A stretch of 64,000 nt of DNA from positions 108,886 to 172,885 of the forward strand of contig JAHBUL010000010.1 of assembly GCA_019638085.1 (NCBI GenBank). The letters run 5' to 3'. Source of the DNA: Flavobacteriales bacterium (GTDB taxonomy: Bacteria; Bacteroidota; Bacteroidia; Flavobacteriales_F; PHOS-HE28). The notes below the pieces were generated by a model that saw only the letters and a list, made by a program, of their open reading frames with translations, was not told the origin of the DNA and did no database searches. Every line of letters begins with the position of its first letter. Positions within the stretch are counted from its first letter, which is position 1. The translations under genes were made by a program, and so were the position numbers. This document shows positions 1-9,537 of this stretch, one piece after another.

Positions 1-11
1 GTCGCGTGTAA
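1..11 (+). CDS. rpsK: 30S ribosomal protein S11, last codons (partial)
   Basis: Only the tail is present. Positions 3-11 read Arg-Val-stop in frame, and the two bases before fit the end of an Arg codon, giving the basic ...RRV ending typical of bacterial S11. S11 normally lies directly upstream of rpsD in Bacteroidota ribosomal operons, which is the main support. The call rests on context plus three codons. Confidence 0.55.
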
Positions 12-127
12 TCTACATGCACCAGAACGAGCAGTAAAAGGAAAGAGCAAGAAGTAAGCATTAACCGTAGGGGGCAGCAAATGCACCCCGTTGTTGGTGC
101 GGAATCCGCACCCGAAAAGAAGAAAAA

Positions 128-736
128 ATGGCACGATACACAGGACCCAAGACCAGGATCGCCCGAAAGTTCAAGGAGCCGATCTTTGGACCCGATAAAT
201 GGATGGAGCGTAAGCCCCATGCACCCGGCCAGCACGGCCTTACGGCACGCCGCCGGAAGAAGGAGAGCGAGTACAAACTGCAGCTCACCGAAAAGCAGAA
301 GGCCAAATACACATACGGCATCCTCGAACGTCAGTTCCGGAAGATGTTCGTTACTGCGGCCAGCAAGAAGGGCGTTACCGGTGCCATCCTGATCAGCCTT
401 TGTGAGGCCCGTTTGGACAACACCGTGTTCCGCTTGGGGATCGCCCCCACGCGGCGTGCAGCCCGTCAGTTGGTAGGGCATGGCCACATCACAGTGAACA
501 AGAACGTGGTGAACATCGCCAGCTACACACTGCGTCCCGGTGACGAGGTTGCTGTGCGCGAGCGTAGCCGTAGCTTGGAGGCCATCACCAGTAGCCTTTC
601 CACGCATACCAACCGGTTCGATTGGCTTGACTTCAATCCGGCAACCATGACCGGCAAGATGATCGCCATGCCTGAGCGTGCACAGATCCCGGAGAATATC
701 CGCGAGCAGCTCATCGTTGAATTGTATTCCAAGTAA
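128..736 (+). CDS. rpsD: 30S ribosomal protein S4
   Basis: Primary 16S rRNA-binding protein of the small subunit body, needed for early 30S assembly and decoding accuracy. The 202-residue length is normal for the family. The N-terminus ([15 protein letters not shown]) and the central S4 RNA-binding domain (about residues 95-155, with [20 protein letters not shown]) are clear. The start follows an A-rich stretch after the S11 stop. It sits between the rpsK tail and rpoA, the usual alpha-operon order. In several bacteria S4 also represses its own operon translationally; no operator structure was identified here. Confidence 0.97.
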   Translation: MARYTGPKTRIARKFKEPIFGPDKWMERKPHAPGQHGLTARRRKKESEYKLQLTEKQKAKYTYGILERQFRKMFVTAASKKGVTGAILISLCEARLDNTVFRLGIAPTRRAARQLVGHGHITVNKNVVNIASYTLRPGDEVAVRERSRSLEAITSSLSTHTNRFDWLDFNPATMTGKMIAMPERAQIPENIREQLIVELYSK

Positions 737-762
737 GAACCCTCAAACAGAGCGAGCATCCC

Positions 763-1788
763 ATGCCAATCCTAGATTTTCAAAGACCTGACAAGGTCTC
801 CATGGTCGAAGCCAATGACAAGCACGGCATTTTTGAGTTCCGTCCCTTGGAGCCCGGCTATGGCATCACGATCGGTAATTCCCTCCGCCGCATCCTGCTG
901 AGCAGCTTGGAAGGTTTTGCCATTACCAGTGTCCGCATCGACGGTGTGGAGCACGAATTCAGCACCATCAAGGGTGTGATCGAGGACGTTACCGAGATCG
1001 TACTGAACCTCAAGCAGGTGCGCTTCCGCCGCCAGCTGGAGGATGTGGACACCGAGAAGGTGAACTTCACCGTCGGTGGAAAGGATGGTTTTACCGCAGC
1101 TGACATCGGAAAGCACACCACCGGTTTCCAGGTCCTGAACCCCGAGCAGGTGATCTGCCGGATGGAGAACAACGTGAAGTTGCACGTGGAGCTTACCATC
1201 GGTAAGGGCCGCGGGTACGTTCCTGCCGATGAGAACAAGGAGGACGACGCGCCCATCGGCACCATCTTCCTGGATTCCATCTTCACGCCCATCAAGAATG
1301 TGCGCTACAGTGTGGACAACACCCGCGTGGAGCAGAAGACGGACTATGAGAAATTGACGATCGAGCTGACCACGGACGGTAGCATCGACCCGAAGAACGC
1401 GCTCCAAGAGGCGGCGAAGATCCTCATTCACCACTTCATGCTCTTCAGCGATGAGCGTATCACCCTGGAGATGGATGATCACTCCAGCATCATCAACGAG
1501 GCAGGTGCCGCCTCCAATGATGTGGATGATCTGGACGAGACCGCACAGCACATGCGCCAGCTGCTGAAGAGCAAACTGGTGGACATGGACCTGAGCGTGC
1601 GTGCCCTGAACTGCTTGAAGGCCGCCGACATCGAGAGCCTTGGCGACCTGGTGGCATACAACAAGAACGACCTCTTGAAGTTCCGCAACTTCGGGAAGAA
1701 GAGCCTGACCGAGTTGGAGGACCTGGTGGAGAACAAGGGTCTTTCCTTCGGTATGAGCGTGACGAAGTATAAACTCGACAGGGACTAG
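763..1788 (+). CDS. rpoA: DNA-directed RNA polymerase subunit alpha
   Basis: The alpha subunit dimerises to scaffold assembly of the beta and beta-prime subunits and contacts upstream promoter DNA and activators. The 341 residues hold a complete N-terminal dimerisation/assembly domain (about 15-235, with [20 protein letters not shown]) and a C-terminal domain (about 265-325, with the helix-hairpin-helix region ending [13 protein letters not shown]). An acidic linker (about 245-265) joins them. It follows rpsD after 26 nt and precedes rplQ after 65 nt, consistent with one transcript. Confidence 0.98.
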   Translation: MPILDFQRPDKVSMVEANDKHGIFEFRPLEPGYGITIGNSLRRILLSSLEGFAITSVRIDGVEHEFSTIKGVIEDVTEIVLNLKQVRFRRQLEDVDTEKVNFTVGGKDGFTAADIGKHTTGFQVLNPEQVICRMENNVKLHVELTIGKGRGYVPADENKEDDAPIGTIFLDSIFTPIKNVRYSVDNTRVEQKTDYEKLTIELTTDGSIDPKNALQEAAKILIHHFMLFSDERITLEMDDHSSIINEAGAASNDVDDLDETAQHMRQLLKSKLVDMDLSVRALNCLKAADIESLGDLVAYNKNDLLKFRNFGKKSLTELEDLVENKGLSFGMSVTKYKLDRD

Positions 1789-1853
1789 TGATAAAGGGCG
1801 CGAGTGATCACGGCCAAAAAAAGTAAGGGTGTCGGAATGGCACCTCAACGAAA

Positions 1854-2426
1854 ATGAGACACGGAAACAAGAACAACGCTCTGGGGCGCAAAAAGGCCCA
1901 CCGCGACAGCATGCTCAGCAACATGGCCTGTTCGCTGATCGAGCACAAGCGAATCGAGACCACACTGGCCAAGGCGAAAGCGTTGCGGATCTATGTGGAG
2001 CCCTTGATCACCAAGAGCAAGGAGGACAGCACCCATAGCCGTCGCACGGTGTTCAGCTACCTGCGCAGCAAGGAGGCCACCGCGGCCTTGTTCCGCGATG
2101 TGGCACCAAAGGTGGCCGACCGTCCTGGAGGATACACCCGCATCATCAAGCTGGGCAACCGCTTGGGCGATGCTGCCGAACTCGCCATGATCGAAATGGT
2201 GGACTTCAACACGCTATATTCTGCCAAGGAAAAGGCAGGAGCCGAAGTGAAGCGCACGCGACGCAGCCGCCGAGGAAAGTCCGGGGCGGATGGAACCGGT
2301 GCAGAGGCCAAGGAGGAAGCTCCAAAAGCTACAGCCGCAGCGCCGAAGACCGAGAAGCCGAAGGCAGCCGCAGAAAAGCCGAAGGATGATGCTCCCTCGG
2401 CCGGGGAAGAGCCGAAGAGTGAATGA
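1854..2426 (+). CDS. rplQ: 50S ribosomal protein L17 with long Lys/Ala/Pro/Glu-rich tail
   Basis: L17 lies near the exit-tunnel side of the large subunit. Residues 1 to about 120 form the recognisable core ([20 protein letters not shown], then [19 protein letters not shown]). The typical bacterial protein is about 120-130 residues; this one is 190. The extra roughly 65 residues are low-complexity, first basic (RRSRRGK), then alternating Ala, Lys, Pro and Glu. Such tails are common on L17 in Bacteroidota and are presumably disordered; their role is unknown. It is the last gene of the ribosomal operon, followed by a strong terminator. Confidence 0.95.
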   Translation: MRHGNKNNALGRKKAHRDSMLSNMACSLIEHKRIETTLAKAKALRIYVEPLITKSKEDSTHSRRTVFSYLRSKEATAALFRDVAPKVADRPGGYTRIIKLGNRLGDAAELAMIEMVDFNTLYSAKEKAGAEVKRTRRSRRGKSGADGTGAEAKEEAPKATAAAPKTEKPKAAAEKPKDDAPSAGEEPKSE

Positions 2427-2450
2427 TCAACATGGTGAACAACTATGGGG

Positions 2451-2483
2451 AACAGGGCGCTGAAAAGCGCCCTGTTCCTTTTT
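2451..2483 (+). terminator. Rho-independent terminator after rplQ
   Basis: Two perfect 11-bp arms (2451-2461 and 2466-2476) close on a GAAA tetraloop and are followed by CCTTTTT. This is a textbook intrinsic terminator closing the rpsK-rpsD-rpoA-rplQ transcript and isolating it from carA. Confidence 0.92.
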
Positions 2484-2491
2484 GGTACTGC

Positions 2492-2499
2492 TAGATTTG
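2492..2499 (+). promoter_or_regulatory. Candidate carA promoter -7 element
   Basis: TAGATTTG matches the Bacteroidota sigma consensus TAnnTTTG and lies between the rplQ terminator and carA, 31 nt before the start codon. No good TTTG -33 box is seen at the usual distance, so this is only a partial match. Confidence 0.45.
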
Positions 2500-2530
2500 C
2501 ATCCGGAACTATAATCCTGAAAAACAACTC

Positions 2531-3688
2531 ATGCTTGTAAGCCAACGCCCAAAGGCCGTCCTCGTACTGGATGATGGTACCCGCTTTGAGGGAAGGGCCA
2601 TCGGTGCCACTGGTACAACCGTGGGCGAGATCTGCTTCAATACCGGAATGACAGGCTACCAGGAGATCATCACCGACCCCAGCTACACAGGACAGGTGAT
2701 GGTGTTGGCCTCCCCGCACATCGGCAATTATGGTGTGAAGAGAGGTGCGGCGGACCCGATGGACGGAGAGGATGAAGGCCCTCGCGTCAGTATCGCGGGA
2801 CTGGTGGTAAAGAAGTTCAGCGAGGTATGGAGCAGGCCTGCCAGCACCGGTTCCTTGGAGGAGATGTTGGTGAAGGCCGGCATCACGGGTATCAGCGACC
2901 TCGATACGCGAAAACTGGTGCGCCATATCCGTGACCACGGTGCGCAGAATGCCATCATCGACAGCACCGGTCTGGATGATACCGCCCTACGTGAGCGTCT
3001 GTCGCAAGCACCGGACATGACCGGCCTGGAACTCTCCAGCAAAGTGACCACATCGGAAGCATACGATGCGGGTGAGCCCGATGCCCCGAACAGGGTGGCC
3101 TTGGTGGATTTCGGCATCAAGTTGAATACGGTGCGTTGCTTGAACCATCGGGCTTGCTTCGTGCGGATATTCCCGATGGATACCCCTGTGAGGGAGATGC
3201 TCGCCTGGAAACCCGATGGCTTCCTGTTGAGCAACGGCCCGGGCGATCCCGGCGCTATGCCTCAAGCAAAGGAGTTGGTAAAGGAGATCTTGGCTACCGG
3301 TCTTCCCATATTCGGCATCTGTCTCGGGCACCAACTCATTGCCGAGAGCCATGGCATTCGCACATTGAAGATGCACCACGGGCACCGGGGGATCAACCAT
3401 CCCGTACACAACCTCATCACCGGGAAGTCCGAGGTCACTTCGCAGAACCACGGCTTTGTCGTGGACCGGGAACAAGTGGAGAAGCACCCGGACCTGGAGA
3501 TCAGCCATGAACACCTGAACGATAATAGCGTGGCCGGTCTGCGCATTAAAGGACGCCCCGTCTTTAGCGTTCAACATCACCCCGAAGCTGGCCCCGGCCC
3601 CTTTGATTCACAATACCTGTTCGACGATTTTGTGGTACTGATGAGCCGGAAACGCAAACAGGAAACAGCCCCTGTTCAACACGCATGA
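2531..3688 (+). CDS. carA: Carbamoyl-phosphate synthase small subunit
   Basis: The glutaminase subunit hydrolyses glutamine and channels ammonia to CarB for carbamoyl phosphate, the precursor of pyrimidines and arginine. The 385 residues show the CarA N-terminal domain (about 9-140, starting AVLVLDDGTRFEGRAIG) and a class I glutamine amidotransferase domain (about 188-375). The catalytic triad is visible: Cys264 in GICLGHQL, then His350 and Glu352 in QHHPEAGPGP. carB is not adjacent. The rplQ-carA-eno order is, from memory, common in Flavobacteria. The terminator and candidate promoter upstream suggest independent transcription. Confidence 0.97.
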   Translation: MLVSQRPKAVLVLDDGTRFEGRAIGATGTTVGEICFNTGMTGYQEIITDPSYTGQVMVLASPHIGNYGVKRGAADPMDGEDEGPRVSIAGLVVKKFSEVWSRPASTGSLEEMLVKAGITGISDLDTRKLVRHIRDHGAQNAIIDSTGLDDTALRERLSQAPDMTGLELSSKVTTSEAYDAGEPDAPNRVALVDFGIKLNTVRCLNHRACFVRIFPMDTPVREMLAWKPDGFLLSNGPGDPGAMPQAKELVKEILATGLPIFGICLGHQLIAESHGIRTLKMHHGHRGINHPVHNLITGKSEVTSQNHGFVVDREQVEKHPDLEISHEHLNDNSVAGLRIKGRPVFSVQHHPEAGPGPFDSQYLFDDFVVLMSRKRKQETAPVQHA

Positions 3689-3716
3689 CCCCTGTTGCGT
3701 ATCGTGAGATCCAGCT

Positions 3717-3740
3717 TTCAGTTGTCAGTTGTCAGGCTGC
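3717..3740 (+). repeat. Short GTTGTCAG-type extragenic repeat
   Basis: TTCAGTTGTCAGTTGTCAGG contains two tandem GTTGTCA words. The same words recur in the gapA/lpxH intergenic region at 36049-36073, in the same orientation, and in inverted form at 36105-36127. Both sites lie in non-coding spacers. The function is unknown. Confidence 0.6.
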
Positions 3741-3848
3741 CGACGCTTTCTTCGATGGCCTTCAAGCTACCTGTCACCATTGAGTTTATCCGTGTCTCTG
3801 TGCCCCTGCCACCATACGGCAGAGCCGAAGGCATGCTCTGCGTCTTAA

Positions 3849-5162
<1,314 letters not shown>

Positions 5163-5170
5163 TTCCGCGC

Positions 5171-7081
5171 TCACTGATCAAACTCGATATACCGGTCCAG
5201 CAGCACCTGCAGCTGCGCCTTTCCAGCATGGAGCAGGCGCTGCTCATCGGCGGTGCGGCTGCTGTCGCGCAGTTCGATCACCCGCTTTCCGTTGTCGTCG
5301 AAGGCCACGGTCTGCACACTGTCAGCAAGGCCGAAGCCGTTGTTGAAGGTCCAAAAAGCTTGGTGTGGGGTGTCCTTGCTGAACAGGTCGCGGCCCCAGA
5401 TGAACTCGGAGCGGGGGATGCCCAATTGGGCCAGCAGCGTTACAGGGAAATCCACATGGCAGCCGAAGGTGGGGTCCTGCTTGCCTCGTAGCTCGTTCTT
5501 CAACGCGCCACCCGTGATGAGGAAGGGGATGCGATGCCGCGCGGCACTATACTGCGGCTGGTTGTTGGGCAGGTAGTGGCCATGATCGGCCACCACGAAG
5601 ATCAATGTGTTGTCATACCAAGGTTGGTCCTTCGCGGAATCCAGAAAGGCACCGAGGGTGCGGTCCGTGTAGTGTACCGTGTTACGGTACAGGTTGGCAT
5701 CGCTGCCGGTGAAACCCTCCTTCACAGGCGCATCGAACGGCTCGTGGCTGGTGGAGGTCATAATGATCTGGAAGAAGGGGGTGGGTGCGGTCTTCGCATC
5801 GCGGAGGTGGAAGTCGAAAAGTTCCTCATCGAAGGCGCCCCAGCGCGTGCGGCGCTGGATCGGAAAGGCGGCCTCATCATAGACCTTATCGAAACCCATG
5901 GCCTCCAGGTAGGCACGTGTATTGGCGAAGGAGACATCACCAGCGTAGTAGTATCGGGAGGAGTAGCCGGCGGTGTCCAATGTGCGGACCACGCTGGGCA
6001 AGCGATCGAACTTGCCGAACTGACGGATGATGGTGGTGGTGGGCTGTGAGGGGAAGCCGCTGATCAGGGCACATAGCCCTTGCTCCGTGCGGAATCCGGT
6101 GGAGTAGAAGTTGGTGAAGAGCAGACCATCTTTACACAAGAGTGTGAATTCCGGGGCCACACCGCTATCGCCACCAAGCGGTTCGATCACGTCCGCAGTC
6201 CAGCTTTCCAACAGGATCATAAGCACATTTGGACGTTCGCTCTTGAGGATCTTGGTATCGGGTACGCCGGTCAGTGGATGCAAGCGCTCGAACTCCCGCC
6301 TGGCCTCTTCCCCGGTCATGTAACCATATGGGTTGCTGGTGAATTCCGCAGGCTTTACGGCGATCTCCAAGGCATTCCACATGCTGTTGAGTGCAGCCAG
6401 GTTCAGCACGGGGCGCTTAGAGAACCAGCTCCAGCTCTTGTTGATCGGGTCATCCTGAGGGCCGCCGCGTAACGCAACAATGCAGAGCACCGGCATCAGC
6501 AACGCAGCCACTACCCGGCCTCCCTTGCTTCCGCCTCGAAAGGAGCATGCATGGTTGATCCTGTTCAGCAGAAAGATGAAGAACATGCTTTCAACTGTGG
6601 CCACCAGAATGAGCAATGCCATGCGCCCGACTGACGTGGCGCCCATCACCTCATCCGGGTAGCGCAGGTAACTCAGCGCCTTGCGGTCGATCTTCACCCC
6701 CCATGCATCGAACAGGGCAATATCGACCACGTTCACGAAAGCACTAAGGATGATGAAGGCAATGAGGAAGATGCGAATGCTTCGGCGCAACCAGGCCACC
6801 TCCACAAATAGAAGAGGCATGCTGAGCAAGGCCACTACCAGCAGCACATAGCCGGTGATGGACAAGTCCATGCCCAATGCCTGCCAATGACACTCGATGA
6901 TCTCCGCTGCGGATACCCCTTCCAGAGCGTTGTGGCTGAATGCGAGAAAGAGGTGCCGTTGCGCGAAAAAGATCACGAACAGAAGGATCGCGAGCACACC
7001 GAAGTAGCGGAAGTAAGCCTTCACGTTCGTTCGGAATTCAATGAGTGATATGCAATTGCCCCAGATGGAGCATGTTGTCAT
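5171..7081 (-). CDS. LTA-synthase-like membrane phosphoglycerol transferase / sulfatase-fold protein
   Basis: Member of the alkaline-phosphatase/sulfatase superfamily of the LTA synthase kind. The first 210 or so residues hold about five membrane segments (about 22-45, 75-95, 102-122, 153-173, 190-207). The rest is a periplasmic catalytic domain with the metal-binding start RPNVLMILLESW (Glu292), a probable nucleophile Thr332 in FRTEQGLCALISGFPS, SHEPFDAP, and the metal motif VVADHGHYLP. In Gram-positives these enzymes build glycerol-phosphate polymers; in Bacteroidota the substrate is unknown, and phosphoglycerol decoration of periplasmic or surface glycans is a guess. The ATG at 7081 overlaps the upstream gene by 44 nt; a GTG at 7024 would begin just before the first membrane segment and is an alternative. 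Confidence 0.85.
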   Translation of the reverse strand: MTTCSIWGNCISLIEFRTNVKAYFRYFGVLAILLFVIFFAQRHLFLAFSHNALEGVSAAEIIECHWQALGMDLSITGYVLLVVALLSMPLLFVEVAWLRRSIRIFLIAFIILSAFVNVVDIALFDAWGVKIDRKALSYLRYPDEVMGATSVGRMALLILVATVESMFFIFLLNRINHACSFRGGSKGGRVVAALLMPVLCIVALRGGPQDDPINKSWSWFSKRPVLNLAALNSMWNALEIAVKPAEFTSNPYGYMTGEEARREFERLHPLTGVPDTKILKSERPNVLMILLESWTADVIEPLGGDSGVAPEFTLLCKDGLLFTNFYSTGFRTEQGLCALISGFPSQPTTTIIRQFGKFDRLPSVVRTLDTAGYSSRYYYAGDVSFANTRAYLEAMGFDKVYDEAAFPIQRRTRWGAFDEELFDFHLRDAKTAPTPFFQIIMTSTSHEPFDAPVKEGFTGSDANLYRNTVHYTDRTLGAFLDSAKDQPWYDNTLIFVVADHGHYLPNNQPQYSAARHRIPFLITGGALKNELRGKQDPTFGCHVDFPVTLLAQLGIPRSEFIWGRDLFSKDTPHQAFWTFNNGFGLADSVQTVAFDDNGKRVIELRDSSRTADEQRLLHAGKAQLQVLLDRYIEFDQ

Positions 7082-9422
7082 TGGCGAAGTGCACAGTGAG
7101 AAGGACCGTCTGCGGTGCCAGCTTGGAAACGTCCAAGCGGGTGCTTGTTGAATGCAGCCTGTGCCGGGCCAACGTACGCCCGTTCATGTCCCGGATCAAT
7201 AGGGTGGCCCCACGGACCGAAGTGTTTTCCGGAGCAGATACCGTGACCTGTTCCGATGCCGGGTCAGGATAGTATCTCCATCCGTGGATTGGGCTATCCT
7301 TGTCGGCGATCGCAGTGGCCGATGTGCGCCAAGCGATGGTATAGTCACCAGCGGCGAATCCGGGCATGTCCAGTCGGGCGTTCTTGTCGGTAGGGCTGCC
7401 ACTGTTGTTCACGGTTGCGGGTCTTACTTCCCACGGTGCCTGTGGTCCGGGCCGATAGAGCACCACCAAGCTGTCCTCGTGGAATGGAACGCCATCCACA
7501 TCCTGCATCAGTCCCTGATCATAGGCAGCCGGGAAATTCAGGCGGCCATCCACAGTGATCCGCATGGTGATCTCCGTGGCGGGTTGGACATCGGTCTCTA
7601 CACGCCACCAGCGGTCCGGCGAGACGAAAAGACCACCTTCAGCCGGTGCTTCGTCGGCAGGTACCCAGAACTCCTCGATGCGCACATGGGTGGGGCCAGC
7701 CAAGGCGGGAATGATCAAGCGTATATCGGCATTGGGAAGGTTCTTTTGGCCGGTAATGGTCACCGTGGCCGTGTCCACTGTGGTTGAAAGCGCCAACCGT
7801 TCGTCATCATTCAAGCGCACCACTACAGGCTCGAAAGGGACTTGAACAGTAACATCGGATTCTTCCCCGCCGAGATCCGCGATCTCACGGTGCATCTCGC
7901 CAGTTGGACCGAGGCAGGTGATGGTTACGGGTACATGCTGGAAGAATTGGGCACCGCCGCGCGTCTTCTGGCGGATATGGACCTCGGTGTCGAATAGGGG
8001 CCCGTTCGGGGCAACACGAAAGGAATCCAACATGAAGGCCGCACCACCGGGCTGGAAGATCCATGCATCGAAGAAATCGGTAAGGTCCGTGCCGGTAGCT
8101 AGCCCCAAGCTGTCGCGCACGGCCTCGCTGCCCATCGCGGAATACGCATTGTGTTCAAACACCTGCTTCATGCCTGCGCTGAAGAGGCTGTCGCCCAATG
8201 TGGCACGGAGAGTACGCGCGATATCGGCACCCTTTTTATAACTCGTTTCTCCATAGGTCTTGCTTTGGGGTACATCGGCCAATGCAAACCAGCCGCCATC
8301 ACGCAAGTGCGTTGCGGAGACCACTTGTCGATGGTTGCTCCGTACCAAGGATCTATACGCGGCTTCGCCATACAAGTCCTCGATGAAGAGTTGCGAGCAG
8401 AAATTGGCAAAACCCTCGTTGAAATACATCTCCTCCGGTGTGGCACAGGTGATCAGGTTGCCGAACCAATGATGGGAGAGTTCGTGGGCGATGAGGTCCT
8501 CATCGCCCAAGGTGCCATCAGCGGCAAAATCAGGGTAACAGATGTTGGTGGCGTGTTCCATGGCACCGGCGCTGGTAAGCACGTAACCCACGCGATTCCA
8601 ACGGTAGGGTCCGAACCAGCGCTCGAAGGTGTCGAAGGCGTTCTTCAAGTGGATGAAGGAGGCCCGCATATTGGCGGTATCGGCCGGAAGTGCAGCCAAC
8701 ACCACAGGGATTTCCACGCCGGAAACACTAGGAAATGTATCCAGCAATGCGACGTAGTTCCCGGCAGCTACCGATGCGAGATAGGAGGGGATGGGTTCAT
8801 CCATGCGCCAATGGCTGATGCGCTCACCGTTGCCCAATTCAGTGATCCCCTGCAAGGCACCGTTAGCATATACTGATCGGTTTGCATCAGTGTGGACCAG
8901 GTACTCCATGCTCGTGCGTTCCACGAAATTGTCAAAACACGGGAACCAGGCGCGGCCATAGGAATGAGGTATGGCCTCGAAGGCGACACCCAGGTCGTAC
9001 TGGTAGTTGCTCAATGTGTAGAAGCCACCGAAACCGCTGGGGTCGGTCAGCGGATCGCCGCCATAACTCACGGTGAGGGTGAGGGTGTCGTTAGGTCCGT
9101 AGGTATTTAGGAGATCGATGGCCAGCACTTCACCGGGATGTATGAAAGGCAGTTGTACGCCGTTCATCACCACGGAATCCACGGGAAGAAGCAGGTCCAA
9201 CGGCAAGGTTGAAATACCATCCACACGTGGTACGAAGGTGATGGTGGCATCGCCCCGGATGATACCGTTGGCCGTGTTTGATAGGTCCAGTTGGACGCGG
9301 GAATGCAGCAGGTCGATGCTGTCGCTGCGGGTGGCGCTGCCCACGGGGCTGATCTGGGCCAAGGCAGGGGAGGAAAGCGCGAAGAGCAGAAGGTGAAGTG
9401 CGAAATCACGTTGGAACTTCAT
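7038..9422 (-). CDS. Secreted M1-family aminopeptidase with T9SS type A sorting domain
   Basis: Zinc metallopeptidase of the aminopeptidase N family. I chose the ATG at 9422 because it begins a clean signal peptide (MKFQRDFALHLLLFALSS, cleavage near ALAQ); the open frame extends upstream without signal-like sequence. Zinc ligands are visible in HELSHHWFGN (His313, Glu314, His317) and NEGFA (Glu336), with GAMEH (286-290) standing for the substrate-binding GxMEN motif. The last 80 or so residues (YYPDPASEQVTVSAPEN onward) resemble a type A T9SS sorting domain, so export to the cell surface or medium is expected. It likely feeds on peptides. The downstream sulfatase-like gene overlaps its 3' end and may be co-transcribed. 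Confidence 0.92.
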   Translation of the reverse strand: MKFQRDFALHLLLFALSSPALAQISPVGSATRSDSIDLLHSRVQLDLSNTANGIIRGDATITFVPRVDGISTLPLDLLLPVDSVVMNGVQLPFIHPGEVLAIDLLNTYGPNDTLTLTVSYGGDPLTDPSGFGGFYTLSNYQYDLGVAFEAIPHSYGRAWFPCFDNFVERTSMEYLVHTDANRSVYANGALQGITELGNGERISHWRMDEPIPSYLASVAAGNYVALLDTFPSVSGVEIPVVLAALPADTANMRASFIHLKNAFDTFERWFGPYRWNRVGYVLTSAGAMEHATNICYPDFAADGTLGDEDLIAHELSHHWFGNLITCATPEEMYFNEGFANFCSQLFIEDLYGEAAYRSLVRSNHRQVVSATHLRDGGWFALADVPQSKTYGETSYKKGADIARTLRATLGDSLFSAGMKQVFEHNAYSAMGSEAVRDSLGLATGTDLTDFFDAWIFQPGGAAFMLDSFRVAPNGPLFDTEVHIRQKTRGGAQFFQHVPVTITCLGPTGEMHREIADLGGEESDVTVQVPFEPVVVRLNDDERLALSTTVDTATVTITGQKNLPNADIRLIIPALAGPTHVRIEEFWVPADEAPAEGGLFVSPDRWWRVETDVQPATEITMRITVDGRLNFPAAYDQGLMQDVDGVPFHEDSLVVLYRPGPQAPWEVRPATVNNSGSPTDKNARLDMPGFAAGDYTIAWRTSATAIADKDSPIHGWRYYPDPASEQVTVSAPENTSVRGATLLIRDMNGRTLARHRLHSTSTRLDVSKLAPQTVLLTVHFANDNMLHLGQLHITH

Positions 9423-9457
9423 GAGGGCGAATGTACCGCAGCAACCTTGGGATCGGG

Positions 9458-9491
9458 TTTGGAGGATCTTGTGGCACCATCTGTATATTTG
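9458..9491 (+). promoter_or_regulatory. Candidate promoter of the 9538 gene
   Basis: TATATTTG at 9484-9491 fits the -7 consensus TAnnTTTG. TTTG at 9458-9461 lies 22 nt upstream, within the 17-23 nt spacing reported for Flavobacterium promoters. The start codon is 47 nt downstream. Confidence 0.55.
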
Positions 9492-9537
9492 GGCGTGGCC
9501 GTCCAAGCCTGTGATCATAATCCGGCCTTCCACCCGC

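Noticed and set aside
772..1848. 358-codon minus-strand frame opposite rpoA
   Set aside because: It is a shadow of a highly conserved gene; the product is rich in His, Val and Leu with no domain.
2057..2938. 293-codon minus-strand frame spanning rplQ and carA
   Set aside because: It crosses a strong terminator and two real genes; antisense artefact.
9421..9537. N-terminal extension of the helical protein at 9538
   Set aside because: It covers the best promoter match and encodes a Trp-rich stretch unlike the helical body.
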